A model generated the notes under the pieces. It was not told the origin of the DNA. It made no database searches and worked only from the letters and a program-made list of their open reading frames with translations. Position numbers and translations under genes: made by a program. From Meghimatium bilineatum (Eukaryota > Mollusca > Gastropoda > Stylommatophora > Philomycidae): a stretch of DNA of 64,000 nt. The DNA lies in assembly GCA_034231615.1 (NCBI GenBank), contig CM067316.1, positions 32,676,009-32,740,008 on the forward strand, given 5' to 3'. Shown one piece after another: positions 22,491 through 34,545 of this stretch. Each line of letters begins with the position of its first letter. Position 1 is the stretch's first letter.

Positions 22491-23590
22491 AGAAACATTC
22501 TACATATCTATGCTGTGATGTGAGTATATTTGATTTAGTCTAGAAGATGTGAATCATTTGCTTAATTGATGTTTGCGATTCTCGAAAAAATACAGCCAAG
22601 TTCAGTGAAAACTAACATCACTCATAACTTTAAAACTTGACGTGATAGAAAAAAACTGATACCAGATCTGAAATCAGCGCCAAAAAATCCTTTAGAAAAG
22701 TGTATTTTGGTTTCAGATGATTAAAAAAAGTTTTATTTTGTTGCCTTGTGAATCTACCTTACATGGGCCTGGAGTTGCTCTCTGATTCCTTCGTGCAGGT
22801 AATCCGTGTCCACTTAAATATTGCACTGGGGCGTTGTCCGTTCTGTCAGTTTGTAAGGTGTGGACATCTGGGGATGGTGGGCTATTTTTCTAAGAAACTG
22901 TGTGGTTTTTTTTATGAGAACGTTTGTCGGTCCATGTTCTATGAATTGTGGACAATTTTTCTCAATTATAGTTGACCGTGCACGTCGATGGGATTAAATT
23001 TTAGGTCTTTACACCCGCCATAAAATGACTCTTTATGACTATATTTCATACATTTGTGTCAGACTCGCAGTCCATGCTTCGATGTATCCACAATATCGAT
23101 ATAAATTATCGCATCTATAACTAATTTCAAATGCATGTGTAACACATCGATTTATTGATATGCATGCGTACGAGGTAATGAGAAAGGAGAGTGGTTTACA
23201 TCTATTGCATCTAAAGATAGGGGGAGTTGGCAATTCTACTGCTCTTTCGCAGTATAACATGTTTACACAAGCAGTCTGGTTTCCTTGATAGATGATGTTG
23301 TATCTGTTAGCTCATGAAGGCTCTCATACCGTGTTCTGTGAATGCATGTTTCTGTAGGCTAGTGCTCATCTGTCATATTTTTTTAGTGTCAGTGCAGTCT
23401 TGTAGGTTATATTGCATGGTCTGTACTGTATGTTCACGTGAATACACGTGATAGAACCAGTCTTAGTGTATTTAAGTGGCTGTTTGATTATTATTATAAT
23501 GATGATTCAATCCATTTTGCTGTGAGCAGGCTGCTCTTGACAGCCCATAGCCTTTCTAGCGAATACACAGGTTCTCCTTAGCTGAAGTGG
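22491..23590. other. Unassigned; probable 3' flank of the 338-codon ORF, then unique DNA
   Basis: 22500-22740 is AT-rich, with aataca and A/T runs that could serve as a transcript end. 22748-22975 has a short open frame without known motifs. No splice-supported exon found. Confidence 0.4.
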
Positions 23591-23597
23591 CTATTTA

Positions 23598-23762
23598 GTC
23601 TGTTCTGTTATGTTCAACTTTCTTAGGGCTGTCGAGATAGCGATAGTTATCTTCTGTTCTGTTCAACTGTTTCAACGCTGTTGATGTAGCGATAGTTATC
23701 TTCTGGTCTGCTATGTTCAACTAAATTTCTCATCGCTGTTGAGGTAGCGATAGTTGTCTTTT
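23598..23762. repeat. ~55-bp tandem repeat, 3 copies
   Basis: Each copy ends in gtagcgatagttatctt and begins with ctgttctgttatgttcaact or a close variant. Confidence 0.8.
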
Positions 23763-23839
23763 CGGAGGTGGATTATAGATTTGATAAAGTTCCACTCTCC
23801 TGATTGGTGATTCTTGTGGTTAGTTTTGTTCTGTGTTAC

Positions 23840-24080
23840 TCCATCTTAAACTAGCATAACTAACTTGTCACTTCTTGGTATGTAAGAGTGGGATGGCATC
23901 CACTGTAATACTACCCTTCCCTCGAGTTTCACTTCTCGTATGGGTTCATTCAGGTCTGACAATTTATCGCTGTCAGTGGATTGTAGGACAAGCATTGCAT
24001 CAGTAAGAAACACCTCTTGAATTCCTCTTGATATATTTCTAGTTATGTCAGTAATACTTTGGAACTTTACTGCCACAGAG
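23840..24080 (-). mobile_element. LINE RNase H domain fragment
   Basis: The minus strand at 23846-24076 reads GIQEVFLTDAMLVLQSTDSD and, near its end, EGRVVLQWMPSHSYIPRSDK. This matches the RNase H of non-LTR elements (FLTDxxxVLQAL ... RVVLQWIPxHxGIPGNExAD), with the terminal GNExAD altered to RSDK. Catalytic Asp of LTD is kept; the HCG-type motif is lost. Confidence 0.82.
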
Positions 24081-24178
24081 TAAGTTGGAGTAACAGATTT
24101 GGAACGTTACTTCCACAGAGTACGTTGGAGTAACAGATTTGGAACGTTACTTCCACAGAGTAAGTTGGAGTAACAGAT
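24056..24178. repeat. 40-bp tandem repeat, 3 copies, inside the LINE RNase H
   Basis: Unit ttggaacgttacttccacag then agtaagttggagtaacagat. It begins within the LINE frame just described, so LINE sequence was amplified. Confidence 0.85.
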
Positions 24179-24239
24179 TCCAGCTGATTATTATATGGAT
24201 TTATTTTCGATTTCTGGATAGTTAGTTAGTTAATTAGTC

Positions 24240-25150
24240 GTCGGATCATCATCACTGTAGCATGGACACGTCCATAATTGATCCGATCTCTCCCTGAGTG
24301 TATCCGACATTACACTTCTGCTGAAAGTACCAGTCATCTGCTGGTTGACCATTATTCTTCTGCGCGGTCTAAAATGTTCACTTTTATCAACACCGAATTT
24401 CAAACCCTATCTTTAATCCTGGACATTGAAAAGGAATCACCATCCACACTAGTTTCACTCTCGCGTGCTATATGTCTTATGGAGTACAAAACGTCAGCGC
24501 GATCCATCGCCCTATTCCACAATCACACATGATGTCAGTTGATCTGCTCTTTCATTGCCTCGAACACCCACATGTCTCTGCACGGAAATAAATGTAGATA
24601 CTTTAAAACTAGCCCGTCTCAAGGCCTCAATCCACTGTTTGCGAATGAGATGCACTTGTACCTTCTTAATCATACTTATAGAGTCACTCAAGATGCAGAG
24701 TTGTGTTACCTTCTGTGTGCCTATTCACCCAAATACCCTGATCGCCGCCATAATATCTATGGTCATGCTACTCGTAGTCACAGCAAAGCCCCCACTCTCT
24801 TCCCTGATGGTTTACCTGAGCACTGAGCTCTCAAGTCCCAATCACTGCGAATATGTCTAACCACAAATCCATCAGTGTATATAATCACATCCCCCTCTGT
24901 GGCATTCTCACTGACCAAAGTCTGCCCCTCTTGCTCCAGAACCGTGGATATTTATGGATTTCTGGATATTTTAAGTCCACTCCAGCACCTACATTTGTCG
25001 CTGCATTGGATGCTGATCCGTCAGTATATAAATGTATCCACGCTTCTCTCGGGTACATGTCTTCAATTATGTTGCATATTATTGTTTTCTTTCGGAGAGT
25101 ATTTACATATAGTAAGCATTTGATAAAGGAGACGTTCTGAAGTTGCTTCA
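24240..25150 (-). mobile_element. LINE RNase H domain fragment, N-terminal half
   Basis: The minus strand at 24885-25151 contains LYTDGSASNAATNVGAGV, the first strand-turn of RNase H (YTDGSxxN...GAG) with its catalytic Asp. The remainder toward 24240 is broken into several frames. Together with 23840-24080 it probably comes from one LINE copy; the order on the minus strand is correct (YTDGS upstream of VLQW). Confidence 0.78.
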
Positions 25151-25495
25151 TGAATAGATAATGGAGACGGGCATTGTCTTTTGATTACATCTATAGAGAA
25201 TAATTAGGAATACTCAATGTTAAATGTAGTACTATTGTCCGTTTATAAATTCGTAACCACAAACTCAAGCGAATATTTCAGAAACTGTCTGTTTGATCGC
25301 AGTCATCTTTGGAATCTAAAATTTAATTCAAACCGACAATAAATGATAATTTTGGTTTCTCTAAATATTGCTAATAGTATAACAAGTTTTCTCCACAACT
25401 TATATACATATGAATCCCCTCTTCCATTGCGTAGGCTATAAGATGTTTTACCATATTCATTCGACTGTAACCAAAGCAAGTTACTGTCTAAATAA
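25151..25495. other. Unassigned
   Basis: AT-rich, no motif recognised in the open frame that overlaps it. Confidence 0.35.
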
Positions 25496-25498
25496 TCG

Positions 25499-25953
25499 GA
25501 ACACATTTGTTTTGGTGACGTTTCGTTTATATTGTTTGGGCTTTTCATTTGCTGTGACGAAAAGTGCACATATATTGACCACTTGAAGACATGATACAAA
25601 TGAAGAATGTCACCAACCAAATCGTTTCCCCTATCTACAGGCAGGGCTATGTTGTTTTGTAATCTAAAAATAGGGGTTTTTGTTTGTGTTTTAAAAAACA
25701 ACAACGGTACCCTCATTTTTTATTTTGCACGGAAATATAGCCATTCTTTGAAATTTGGAACACGATTTCCTATGTGCAAACATTTTGTTTTGACAGCCAT
25801 ACGTCACTAATGTTGACACATTTGCATTGGTGACGTTACGTTTACATTATTTGGGATTTTCATTTGCGTGACGAAAAGTGCACGTATTTTGACCACTTGA
25901 AGACATGATACAAATTAAAATTGTCACCAATCACAGCGTTTCCGCTATTTACC
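25499..25953. repeat. Pair of ~140-bp direct repeats 314 bp apart
   Basis: Copy 1 (25499-25639) and copy 2 (25813-25953) both contain tttcatttg, tgacgaaaagtgcac and gaccacttgaagacatgata followed by caaat. They look about 85% identical by eye. They sit just upstream of the mariner-like transposase remnant, so they may belong to that element's 5' region or to an unrelated MITE pair. Confidence 0.75.
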
Positions 25954-26203
25954 AATCTATGCATTTGTCACTCTACCTTTTTGTCAACATAGTCACTAAT
26001 AAAAAGCATTAAGATAATCAGTTGGACCAACAGAAGTGATGCAATAAGTACATTGAATTTCATTTGTGATTTTGTCTGCAAAAACACCAAAATCTCTGTG
26101 TCTAAAATATAAGTTTGAAATTGTCGTTCAAAGTCGCATTCGACGTGTGGTTATTGTGTTATCGTTTTAGTTTCTGTTAACTTACATTCATATATAATTT
26201 AAA

Positions 26204-27189
26204 ATGAGTTTGAAGTACAAATGTATTACAATGCAAAAAAACTACCGTTTTACTCTACCAGAATTTTTGGAAAGAATCTAAGATGGGTCATTTATATTGT
26301 GATATTAATAACCATAAAAAGCGAACTCAATTGGCTCTTGGTCTAGATATATCATAGTTTTCCCGTTGGATGAAACACGATTCAATAAGCAATCATGCCA
26401 AGCAAGGAAGAAAAATGAAAGTTGACTACATTAACATGGATATTATAAGGTGGGAAATATTGAAAATGTTTGCCAAAAATTAACTTCTTTCTCTACGGAA
26501 ATGAAAAGTAAAATTGCAAATCGATTGCGATATTGAAATGTCTAAATGTTCTCAGTGGAAAATTGTAAGAACCGCCGGTTTCAGTTTCAGAGGAACGCTA
26601 GGCGGCAGGAATATTATTTGTGAAAAGCCACACTTGATTGCTGCCCGAAAAAAAATACATGAGACAGATCCGGGAGCGGAGAAACCAAGGTTATGATATT
26701 ATATAATTGGACGAATGCTGGGTCAATACTCACCACACAAATACTAAATAATTCGCAATCAGTGGACTGAACATAACGGAAACATTCCAAACAGCAAAGA
26801 CCAGTGAATTTTACTTACGCAGGCTAGAAGTAGCACAAGCGGTCAGTCCATAAAGCTGGACTTATTTTCCAGTCAAAATTTGCAGATGGCAGAGACTATC
26901 ATACTGAAATGGATGAACATATTTTCAGGCATTGGATGGAGACCAGTTTTCTTCCTATTCGAGAAGGACCATTATGTTTAGTAATGGACAATGAGTCATC
27001 ACAATGCAGTATAATAGGAAGACAAAATATCAAATACAAAAACTAACATTAAGACATGGTTTATTGAGGAAACACTTCGAAGATAATTTTTTGAAGTCCG
27101 AAATGTTACAGTTTGTGAAGACAACAAATAAGAAAAAGTTGTGTGATATTGATAAAATCATTCAACAACATGGTCAGATTTCTCTGTGA
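26204..27189 (+). pseudogene. Decayed Tc1/mariner-superfamily (IS630-like) transposase
   Basis: A reading that starts at ATG 26204 (MSLKYKCITMQKNYRFTLPE) is followed through several frames. Landmarks: the N-terminal helical region; ARKKIHETDPGAEKPRL near 26640; LDECWVNTHHTNT at 26707-26745 (first catalytic Asp in the LDE-W box); DGRDYHTEMDEHIF-like sequence near 26885-26925; and LVMDN at about 26980-26995 (second catalytic Asp, with the usual PYH changed to ESH). The tail near 27040-27190 is consistent with the family C-terminus. At least four frame disruptions and internal stops make it non-functional. Length (about 330 codons) matches a full transposase. Terminal inverted repeats were not found by eye. 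Confidence 0.8.
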
Positions 27190-27334
27190 CTACCGGCATA
27201 TCATGCTTGTTTCATATCTTGTATAAATCATGATGCAATGTTTACAAATGATTGCGTAATTGACATTGCGGGACACGCATGTAAAACCCTCTTCAATTGT
27301 GAATGTGGCTTTAGGTAATGCCACGGGACTGTAC

Positions 27335-27347
27335 GATATAGGCACAC
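27335..27347. repeat. 13-bp direct repeat, left copy (target-site duplication)
   Basis: gatataggcacac, identical to 27955-27967; bounds the inverted SINE pair. Confidence 0.85.
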
Positions 27348-27954
27348 AAAAATTCTTGAGACTAACGGGAATTGAACCAGTCCGTTCTACGGCACCAAGT
27401 CGCCTAGCAACAATTGCACACGCGTTTTTCAGTACTTGACTAACCGCATCTCCAATAAAAGATGCGATTTCATCAAGCCATTCAAATCGTGCACACAAAG
27501 TCACCCGAACGGACCAATCGAGACAAGAACTATTACAACAACAACAAACATCCCGTACAGGTATTGAAATATCCTCAGTAACAACAAACACATAACATAA
27601 TATCCGTATTAGTTTATGCAATGTTTACAAGAAGACCTATCGGCCCTTGTATAACTAATACGGATATTATGTTATGTGTTTGTTGTTACTGAGGATATTT
27701 CAATACCTGTACGGGATGTTTGTTGTTGTTGTAATAGTTCTTGTCTCGATTGGTCCGTTCGGGTGACTTTGTGTGCACGATTTGAATGGCTTGATGAAAT
27801 CGCATCTTTTTTTGGAGATGCGGTTAGTCAAGTACTGAAAAACGCGTGTGCAATTGTTGCTAGGCGACTTGGTGCCGTAGAACGGACTGGTTCAATTCCC
27901 GTTAGTCTCAAGAATTTTTAAAAATTGTCCTCTGGCTTCCTACTTAAATTTACT
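27348..27954. mobile_element. Head-to-head SINE pair forming a ~270-bp-arm inverted repeat
   Basis: Left arm about 27348-27614 (minus strand) and right arm about 27652-27919 (plus strand) are reverse complements with, by eye, only one mismatch (in a T-run near 27806). The centre of about 40 nt holds atgcaatgtttacaagaaga. Each arm has a tRNA-like B box (ggttcaattcccg in the plus-strand copy at about 27889). Only the right copy carries the 3' tail tctggcttcctacttaaatt. The whole is flanked by a perfect 13-bp direct repeat, so both arms appear to have entered as one event. Short ORFs on either strand (27190-27621, 27676-27921) are artefacts. Confidence 0.88.
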
Positions 27955-27967
27955 GATATAGGCACAC
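27955..27967. repeat. 13-bp direct repeat, right copy (target-site duplication)
   Basis: gatataggcacac; the neighbouring bases differ from the left copy, so the duplication is exactly 13 bp. Confidence 0.85.
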
Positions 27968-28930
27968 GTGTAGCATCTCCTAGTGGAGATTATGCAAGTG
28001 TTACACTAGGCCTGCCTGCACTAATTCAAACTAATAGCACCCTGTCATCTACATAATCCATGAGCAATTAAAAATAACCACACTTAGGATATCTAAATCT
28101 TATAGCCTCTTTGGTATGGCAGGGTCACAACCACATAACCTGATCTCATGTGTGTTAAAACACAATATAAACCATAGCATCTTAGATTGTTATGATCGAT
28201 AATCGGTAAATAGGGTAACGAACGCGAGTGCCACCAATTGCTCCGTGTGACAGGTAAGCCTATACGAAGAAGCATTTCAATATTATACAGATAAACATTT
28301 CAGGGTTACAGTGAACTTATATTAATCTCGTGAGAGTATTCAAACAGATTGCCAGGTTGATCTAATTCAAGAAACTATCCAACCCTAAAGATCAATAAAT
28401 CTAGCAGGATATACAAAATATAAATGCAAGTGCAACAAACGCAATGGAACCATGTCTTTAATTAGACATGATGTACACCCAGATGTAAATAGCCAACCAG
28501 AAATCGACGCCAACATCCATACATTACATGTATGGCGGTATGCATGACACAAAATAGTCCATCCACAGCATATAGGGCCTATAGCCTCCAAACCCAACTT
28601 TCTATCCTGCAGCCTCTCAAAGACATAACTTATTCTAGTGTAATTGTTACATGAGATGTTAATGAACATGTGATACTCTTATCATATTCAGACTGTAACC
28701 AGAGAAGAAGAGACATTGAAGACTTATGTAACTCTTCAAGCTTACAGAACACCATACCAGACCTACACTCCTGCACATAGAACATGGGACGACCAGTCGA
28801 TCAGAACTTGTGTCTTGATATCAGCTAATATAATAACAAGCACATGGGTTTCTGTCTTGGAATATGAAAACATAAGATATGACCATCTGTCACGTCATAA
28901 TACCTGCTGCACAGACAGAATACAGCGGTG
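27968..28930. other. Unassigned
   Basis: Unique-looking DNA. The open frames at 28385-28669 (-) and 28716-28931 (+) show no motif I recognise. Confidence 0.4.
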
Positions 28931-29800
28931 AGTAGAATAAAGTTATGGAACTTCAAGAAGGCAAAAACTGGTAACTCGTAGAAAATACATAACAAATACG
29001 TTATTTGACAAAATTAGCCAAAATGAAGACACTGATATTATCAAAACGTCTGCTACAACACAATAGACGCTGCCAAAACACATGTAGCACAAGGAAGTGC
29101 AAGCCTTTCTGTAACAACGACCTAGAAAAAGAGGTAAAAAAAATAAATAGGATGAAAGCAGGAATGAGCAGAAAAAGAACCTAACCGCAAGAACAAGGCA
29201 ACCTTTAACATACTAACTGCACAAGTACGCTCTTAACCAAAGCAGCCAAGATTGGGGAATGACAGAACCCACACCCGAGTCTAGATCTACTTAAGAGTGG
29301 TAATAAAGGATATACTTTACTAATCATTCTGCTGGATATGGCAAGAAAGAAAATCCTGGACGTCTAAATACAAACATGAAACCAACAACATATGTCAAGT
29401 CTGAACTTTTCACTATACACGCTGCTAATGTTAACTGAGAATAAAAGAAAACAACTCGATAAAGACTCGTGGAAGATATTTAAACAGAGAAAGAATGTAA
29501 CAACAGTAAACACAGAACCATGTGACTACACCATGTCAGAAATGGAAATAGCAATGAAAAAGCTGAAATGTAGAACCGCACCAGCCGTCAATATATTATG
29601 TCAAACATATGTTGTCATTATTTACATCCCCCCTCCCCCCAAAAATTATCACAAATTAAGGGGACCTCCAAGCATAATTGTGTTATACAAATGTTATTCC
29701 GACCCCGTTAAAAATGTTCTCATCAGAAAATGTACGGGTATAACCTACACGATATGTTTCACAGTTCTAGATCAATGTTTGAAGTTATAAAATCAGTATT
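28931..29800 (+). mobile_element. Possible LINE fragment (RT N-terminal part), weak
   Basis: 29490-29600 reads CDYTMSEMEIAMKKLKCRTA then PAVNIL, resembling the LINE RT opening (ExEIxxAIKKLKxxKAPGxDxI). Surrounding frames are lysine-rich and broken. The expected downstream RT blocks are not visible. Confidence 0.4.
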
Positions 29801-29944
29801 GTTGTCGTTAACTTTTGTCAAACCTTCATACTCCTCCTTGTCTGTAACTGAATCTGTTGTAGACTGTAGACTCTCCCCCCCCCCCCTAAACTGTTGACGT
29901 AGTTCATGGTCAGCACCAAACATGTCATTTGGGAAGGAGGTGAG

Positions 29945-30192
29945 ATATGATGGCTGTTTGAGGAAAATTGTGTGGGCACATTTGAGGTTGAGAGGAGAAG
30001 AGAATTGTGTGGGAACATTTGAGGTTGAGAGGAGAAGAGAATTGTGTGGGAACATTTGAGGTTGAGAGAGGAAGAGAATTCTGTGGGGACATTTGAGGTT
30101 GAGAGGAGAAGAGAATTGTTTGGGAACATGTGAGGATGAAAAGAGAAGAGAATTATGAGGGAACAGATGAGGTTGAGAGGAGAAGAGAATCA
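29945..30192. repeat. 37-bp minisatellite, ~6.5 copies
   Basis: Unit gaggttgagaggagaagaga then attgtgtgggaacattt. Purine-rich on the plus strand, so triplex-prone. Preceded by a C10 tract near 29875-29886. Confidence 0.9.
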
Positions 30193-30560
30193 AGGAAACC
30201 ACTGATTATATTAAAGACTGATCTGTATAATGTTTCTTTGAATACATAGAATGTCTTGAAGAGAGAAATATTGCACTATATTGATGATGATCTGTCAAAG
30301 AGACACAAGGACGACTCGACTAGTATTTAGTTTGATCAAGATCACTAGAGTTACTCTACTCATCCAAATAATAGTTGACACGGAACAACAATTTAATCAT
30401 CCCATGTTGGAGAGCGTTATGAGCTAGGCTTAATTGCTTCAAATCAATTGCATATGTGTTTCTGGTTACGCAGATTTGGAAGTATTGTGGATATGAAGTC
30501 AACTCCTTAACTGTGAACAGATAGCGTTTAACATTGATAGCATTTCTGACAAAAGCATAG
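30193..30560. other. Unassigned spacer between two arrays
   Basis: Nothing recognised. Confidence 0.35.
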
Positions 30561-31330
30561 GTCCTGCTCAGTTAAGTACCCGAGGCGACACACAAACGCA
30601 TAAGTCATCCTCAGTTGAGTACTAGGGACGACACTTAAACATATAGGTCCTGCTCAGTTGAGTACCCGAGGTGACACTCAAAGGTATATGTCATCCTCAG
30701 TTGAGTACCCGAGGTGACACTCAAACGTATAAGTCATCCTCAGTTGAGTACCCGAGGTGACACTCAAACGTATAAGTCATCCTCAGTTGAGTACCCGAGG
30801 TGACACTCAAACGTATAAGTCATCATCAGTTGAGTACCCGAGGTGACACTCAAACGCATAAGTCATCCTCAGTTGAGTACTAGGGACGACACTTAAACAT
30901 ATAGTTCCTGCTCAGTTGAGTACCCGAGGTGACACTCAAACGCATAAGTCATCCTCAGTTGAGTACTAGGGACGACACTTATACATATAGGTCCTGCTCA
31001 GTTGAGTACCCGAGGTGACACTCAAACGTATAAGTCATCCTCAGTTGAGTACACGAGGTGACACTCAAACGTATAAGTCATCCTCAGTTGAGTACCCGAG
31101 GTGACACTCAAACGTATAAGTCATCCTCAGTTGAGTACCCGAGGTGACACTCAAACGTATAAGTCATCCTCAGTTGAGTACCCGAGGTGACACTCAAACG
31201 CATAAGTCATCCTCAGTTGAGTACTAGGGACGACACTTAAACATATAGGTCCTGCTCAGTTGAGTACCCGAGGTGACACTCAAACGTATAAGTCATCCTC
31301 AGTTGAGTACCCGAGGCAACTCTCAAATGT
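30560..31330. repeat. 43-bp minisatellite with higher-order structure, ~18 copies
   Basis: Unit gtcatcctcagttgagtacc then cgaggtgacactcaaacgtataa. A second form (tactagggacgacacttaaacatataggtcctgc) recurs at irregular intervals, at about 30625, 30880, 30970 and 31225, which marks higher-order units of two to six monomers. Confidence 0.93.
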
Positions 31331-31689
31331 ATACGGTTTGCTGTATCGCAGGCATGTTAGGGCGGTTGATGGATACATGTTTAGTCTCGAATGAAGGAAT
31401 TGCAGTGTGTCAGTATCCATGATCATCACGTCCTGCCAGAGGTGCAGCATATGCGTCTCGGTCAATTGTTCATCATTCTTCAGCCAGGTATATTATCCCA
31501 ACTACAGTTATAGCACACCTAGCATACCTTGTCACTTAGGAGTCTGATACAAAATGACATAGGTGCAAAGTTGTCGGCCTGCATCAGTAAGTCAACCATG
31601 GCGACAATATGACAGAAGACAAAAGTAAGAAATTGATGCAAAACATACATTGCCACTGATTTATCCAAGATGACATGGTTATCAGCTCA

Positions 31690-32140
31690 TCTCAAACTTT
31701 CTTTAGTCGTTCCCTACAACATGCCTGGAGAGAAAACGGGCAGTATTCTTTGCATCTGTAACTAGAAGTCCAGACACCTGTTGCGACAATGGCAATGCGA
31801 GAGGGGAAATAAACAAGCCGACAAGTTAGCTGGCTCTGCTTCTGTGACAAACCAAATGTACAGAGCAGACATACTTGATACTCTGCCAGAATCTGCACGA
31901 ATGTTGAGGTCAATGATCATGAGTGTGTATCAAGAATGCATTCAATTAGAATAAGGGTCGGCATGAGCGTAAAGAACACCGCACGAACATTTCAAAATGG
32001 ACAGTCAATCAACAGAGAACAGGAACTATCCGTCGCTACATCCAGCGCGATTTATTGAAACAGAGATCTTAGCACATATTTATATGTCCCGGTGTGAGAA
32101 GACGATATTCTACATACCTTAACCTCAACTAAGCAATTAG
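31690..32140 (+). mobile_element. LINE fragment: RNase H end and C-terminal tail
   Basis: The plus strand reads GNKQADKLAGSAS near 31805-31845, the RNase H terminal motif (GNExADxLA). It stays open through ADILDTLPESARMLRSMIM to about 31950, then shifts frame into GTIRRYIQRDLL-like tail sequence (about 32020-32055). It joins the 67-bp array on its right. Confidence 0.75.
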
Positions 32141-32164
32141 ATATGGCAGTCTATATTGTTTACG

Positions 32165-32605
32165 ATAGCATACTATATAGAACTTAGAACTGTGAAAACT
32201 CTATTTGATATAGCAGTCGATATTTTTTACGATAGCATGTTATATAGAACTTTAACTGTGAAAACTCTATTTGATATAGCAGTCGATATTGTTTACGATA
32301 GCATGTTATATAGAACTTAGAACTGTGAAAACTCTATTTGATATAGCAGTCTATATTGTTTACGATAGCATACTATATAGAACTTAGAACTGTGAAAACT
32401 CTATTTGATATAGCAGTCTATATTGTTTACGATAGCATACTATATAGAACTTAGAACTGTTAAAACTCAATTTGATATAGCAGTCGATATTGTTTACGAT
32501 AGCATGTTATATAGAACTTTAACTGTGAAAACTCTATTTGATATAGCAGTCGATATTGTTTACGATAGCATGTTATATAAAACTTAGAACTGTGAAAACT
32601 CTATG
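32165..32605. repeat. 67-bp minisatellite, ~6.5 copies
   Basis: Core tttgatatagcagtctatat then tgtttacgatagcatactat and atagaacttagaactgtg. Two forms alternate (agtctat...catacta versus agtcgat...catgtta). Confidence 0.93.
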
Positions 32606-33285
32606 AGAACAGACAGATAAAGTTGCACATAATATTACTCGTTCCGACGAATAGGTCTAAGCATTGTCTAAAAGACTGACGACAATGATCAACTGTGCTC
32701 GTGTCTGAACTTGTTCTTGTTCATTGAACAAGAAAATAAAAGGATCCATTAGAAACTGAACTTATGTTTCTCCCACTACATCAAATATCTATGAAGACAA
32801 TTCACCGGCACGCAAGCATATTCTGTATACATGTGGAAAGCTGCCAGAATGGCATTAATTCTCACCTCATCGGTATGTTGAATGGAATGAATGATGGACG
32901 CTGAAACAGTAATGAAATGTGATAACAATATCCTACTATTCTAGCTCAGTGCCCAATTATACCATGTTCTTCGGAAACATATGCAGTCATATCTTTTCTG
33001 CTCTCTAGTATGTTTTGTCCCTTCTAAAGCGTGGTTTGTAAAGCGCCTGTTACTTTAAAAAATGATACTTTTATCATGTCTTATACTTTTGTTTGTTATT
33101 TTAACAAAACGTTTTCTTGTCTCTTTCCATCAAAAACATAGTGTTCTCAAGTCTATTGCTTTTACTGAATCGTGTTTCTATTTCTGTTTTGTCTAAAACG
33201 TGGTGTTTTTATGTAGGTCCATTTTAAATCATGTTTTTTTTAAAAATTCTGACCCTTTAAAACATGGTGTTTTATGTCTTGCCAA
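32606..33285. other. Unassigned
   Basis: AT-rich. From about 33000, loose repetition of words like ttttaaaacatggtgttttat leads into the next array. Confidence 0.4.
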
Positions 33286-33289
33286 TACT

Positions 33290-33796
33290 GAAACATGGTG
33301 TGTTTATCTGTCTTTGTGTATATAAGTCTGCCCCATCTACTATATAGTATGTTTATGTCTGCCCCATCTACTATATAGTATGTTTATGTCTGTCTATTCA
33401 ATTACATAGTATGTTATTTCTACTATATGGTGTGTTTGTCTGCCCCTTATTCAATATAGTGTGTCTACTTCTCTCCCTTCTAGTATATGGTGTGTTTATT
33501 TCTCTCTCTTCTAGTATATGGTGTGTTTATTTATATCCCTTCTACTATATGGTGGATATGTGTATGTCCTTGTACTATATAGTGTGTCTACTTCTCTCCC
33601 TTCTAATATATAGTGTGATTATTTCTTTCCTCTCTACAACATTGGTGTGTGTATGCCTCTTCATTCTAGAATATGATGTGTGTATGTCTGCCCATTCTAA
33701 AGTACGATGTATGTATGTCTGTTTATTCTAGCACATGATGTGTGTATGTCTGTTCATTAAATTATATGCTGTGTTTATGTCTATCACTTCTACTAT
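33290..33796. repeat. ~30-33-bp degenerate minisatellite, left half
   Basis: Unit ttctactatatggtgtgttt then atgtctgtccc. Continues at 34546-34815 after a LINE insertion. Confidence 0.85.
33786..33796. repeat. 11-bp direct repeat, left copy
   Basis: acttctactat, identical to 34546-34556, flanking the LINE. The sequence also belongs to the array unit, so TSD status is likely but not certain. Confidence 0.65.
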
Positions 33797-34545
33797 CAAT
33801 CAATCAATAAAACCCATAACTCTTCAGGGTCGTAGGCGTACCACATTGGAAGCTTCAGCACACAGAGTCCTCCAGCGAATTCTATCCTCAGCGATGCGGA
33901 TGAGTGTGGAAATATCTAGCCCTGTCCATTCCTTGATGTTGTCTGTCCATGTCTTTTTTTGTCCTCCTCTGCTTCTTCCACCCTCGACAGTTCCCTGCAG
34001 TATTGTTTGTGACAAGGAATCGTGCCTGCATACATGTCCGAACCATGCTAGTTTTCGTCGTTTCACTATTGAAAGCAATGGCTCCTGGACACCTGCACAC
34101 ATCTCTACTTTATTTCTTACGTACACATTGGTCTTATGTTCCCTATAGGAAATTCGTAGAATTCTTCTGTAGCATTTATACTCGAAAGCCTGTAATCTTC
34201 TCTCCATGTCCGCAGTGAGTGTCCAACTCTGACAACCATACAACACAACGGAAAGCACCAGCGACCTATACAGTTAGATTTTCACTCCAAAACTGATGTT
34301 GCTTTTCCAAATCACAGTTAGCCTTGACAAGGACGCTAAAGCCATCCCCAGCCTTATTTTTAGTTCTGCTTTGCATTTACCATCGCTGCATATACTGGAT
34401 CCGAGGTATTTGAAGGTATTCACCTCTTCAAGCTTATGTCCATTCATCATGATATTAGTCTGGTTTTCTGTGTCTCTGCTGTTTACCAAGATGTTGCTCT
34501 TATCTGAATTGATTTCCATTCCGTACTTGCTGGTAACTTTTTCTA
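33797..34545 (-). mobile_element. LINE 3' half with probable target-site duplication
   Basis: The minus strand reads KYGMEINSDKSNILVNSRDT, then NTFKYLGSSICSDG and SLSRLTVIWKSNISF, then LSVVLYGCQSWTLTADMERR (near 34200-34260), CYRRILRISYREHKTNVYVR, RRKLAWFGHVCRHDSL and EGGRSRGGQKKTWTDNIKEW. These are the post-catalytic RT and C-terminal blocks of a common animal LINE. A frame at 33824-34258 stays open, so the copy is fairly young. It is 5'-truncated at 34545. The 3' tail on the minus strand is attgattgattg, as expected for target-primed reverse transcription. Confidence 0.88.

Noticed and set aside
27190-27921. Paired ORFs of 143 and 81 codons with identical internal protein (CCCCNSSCLDWSVRVTLCAR)
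   Set aside because: They are the same SINE sequence read on opposite strands of an inverted repeat, not duplicated genes.
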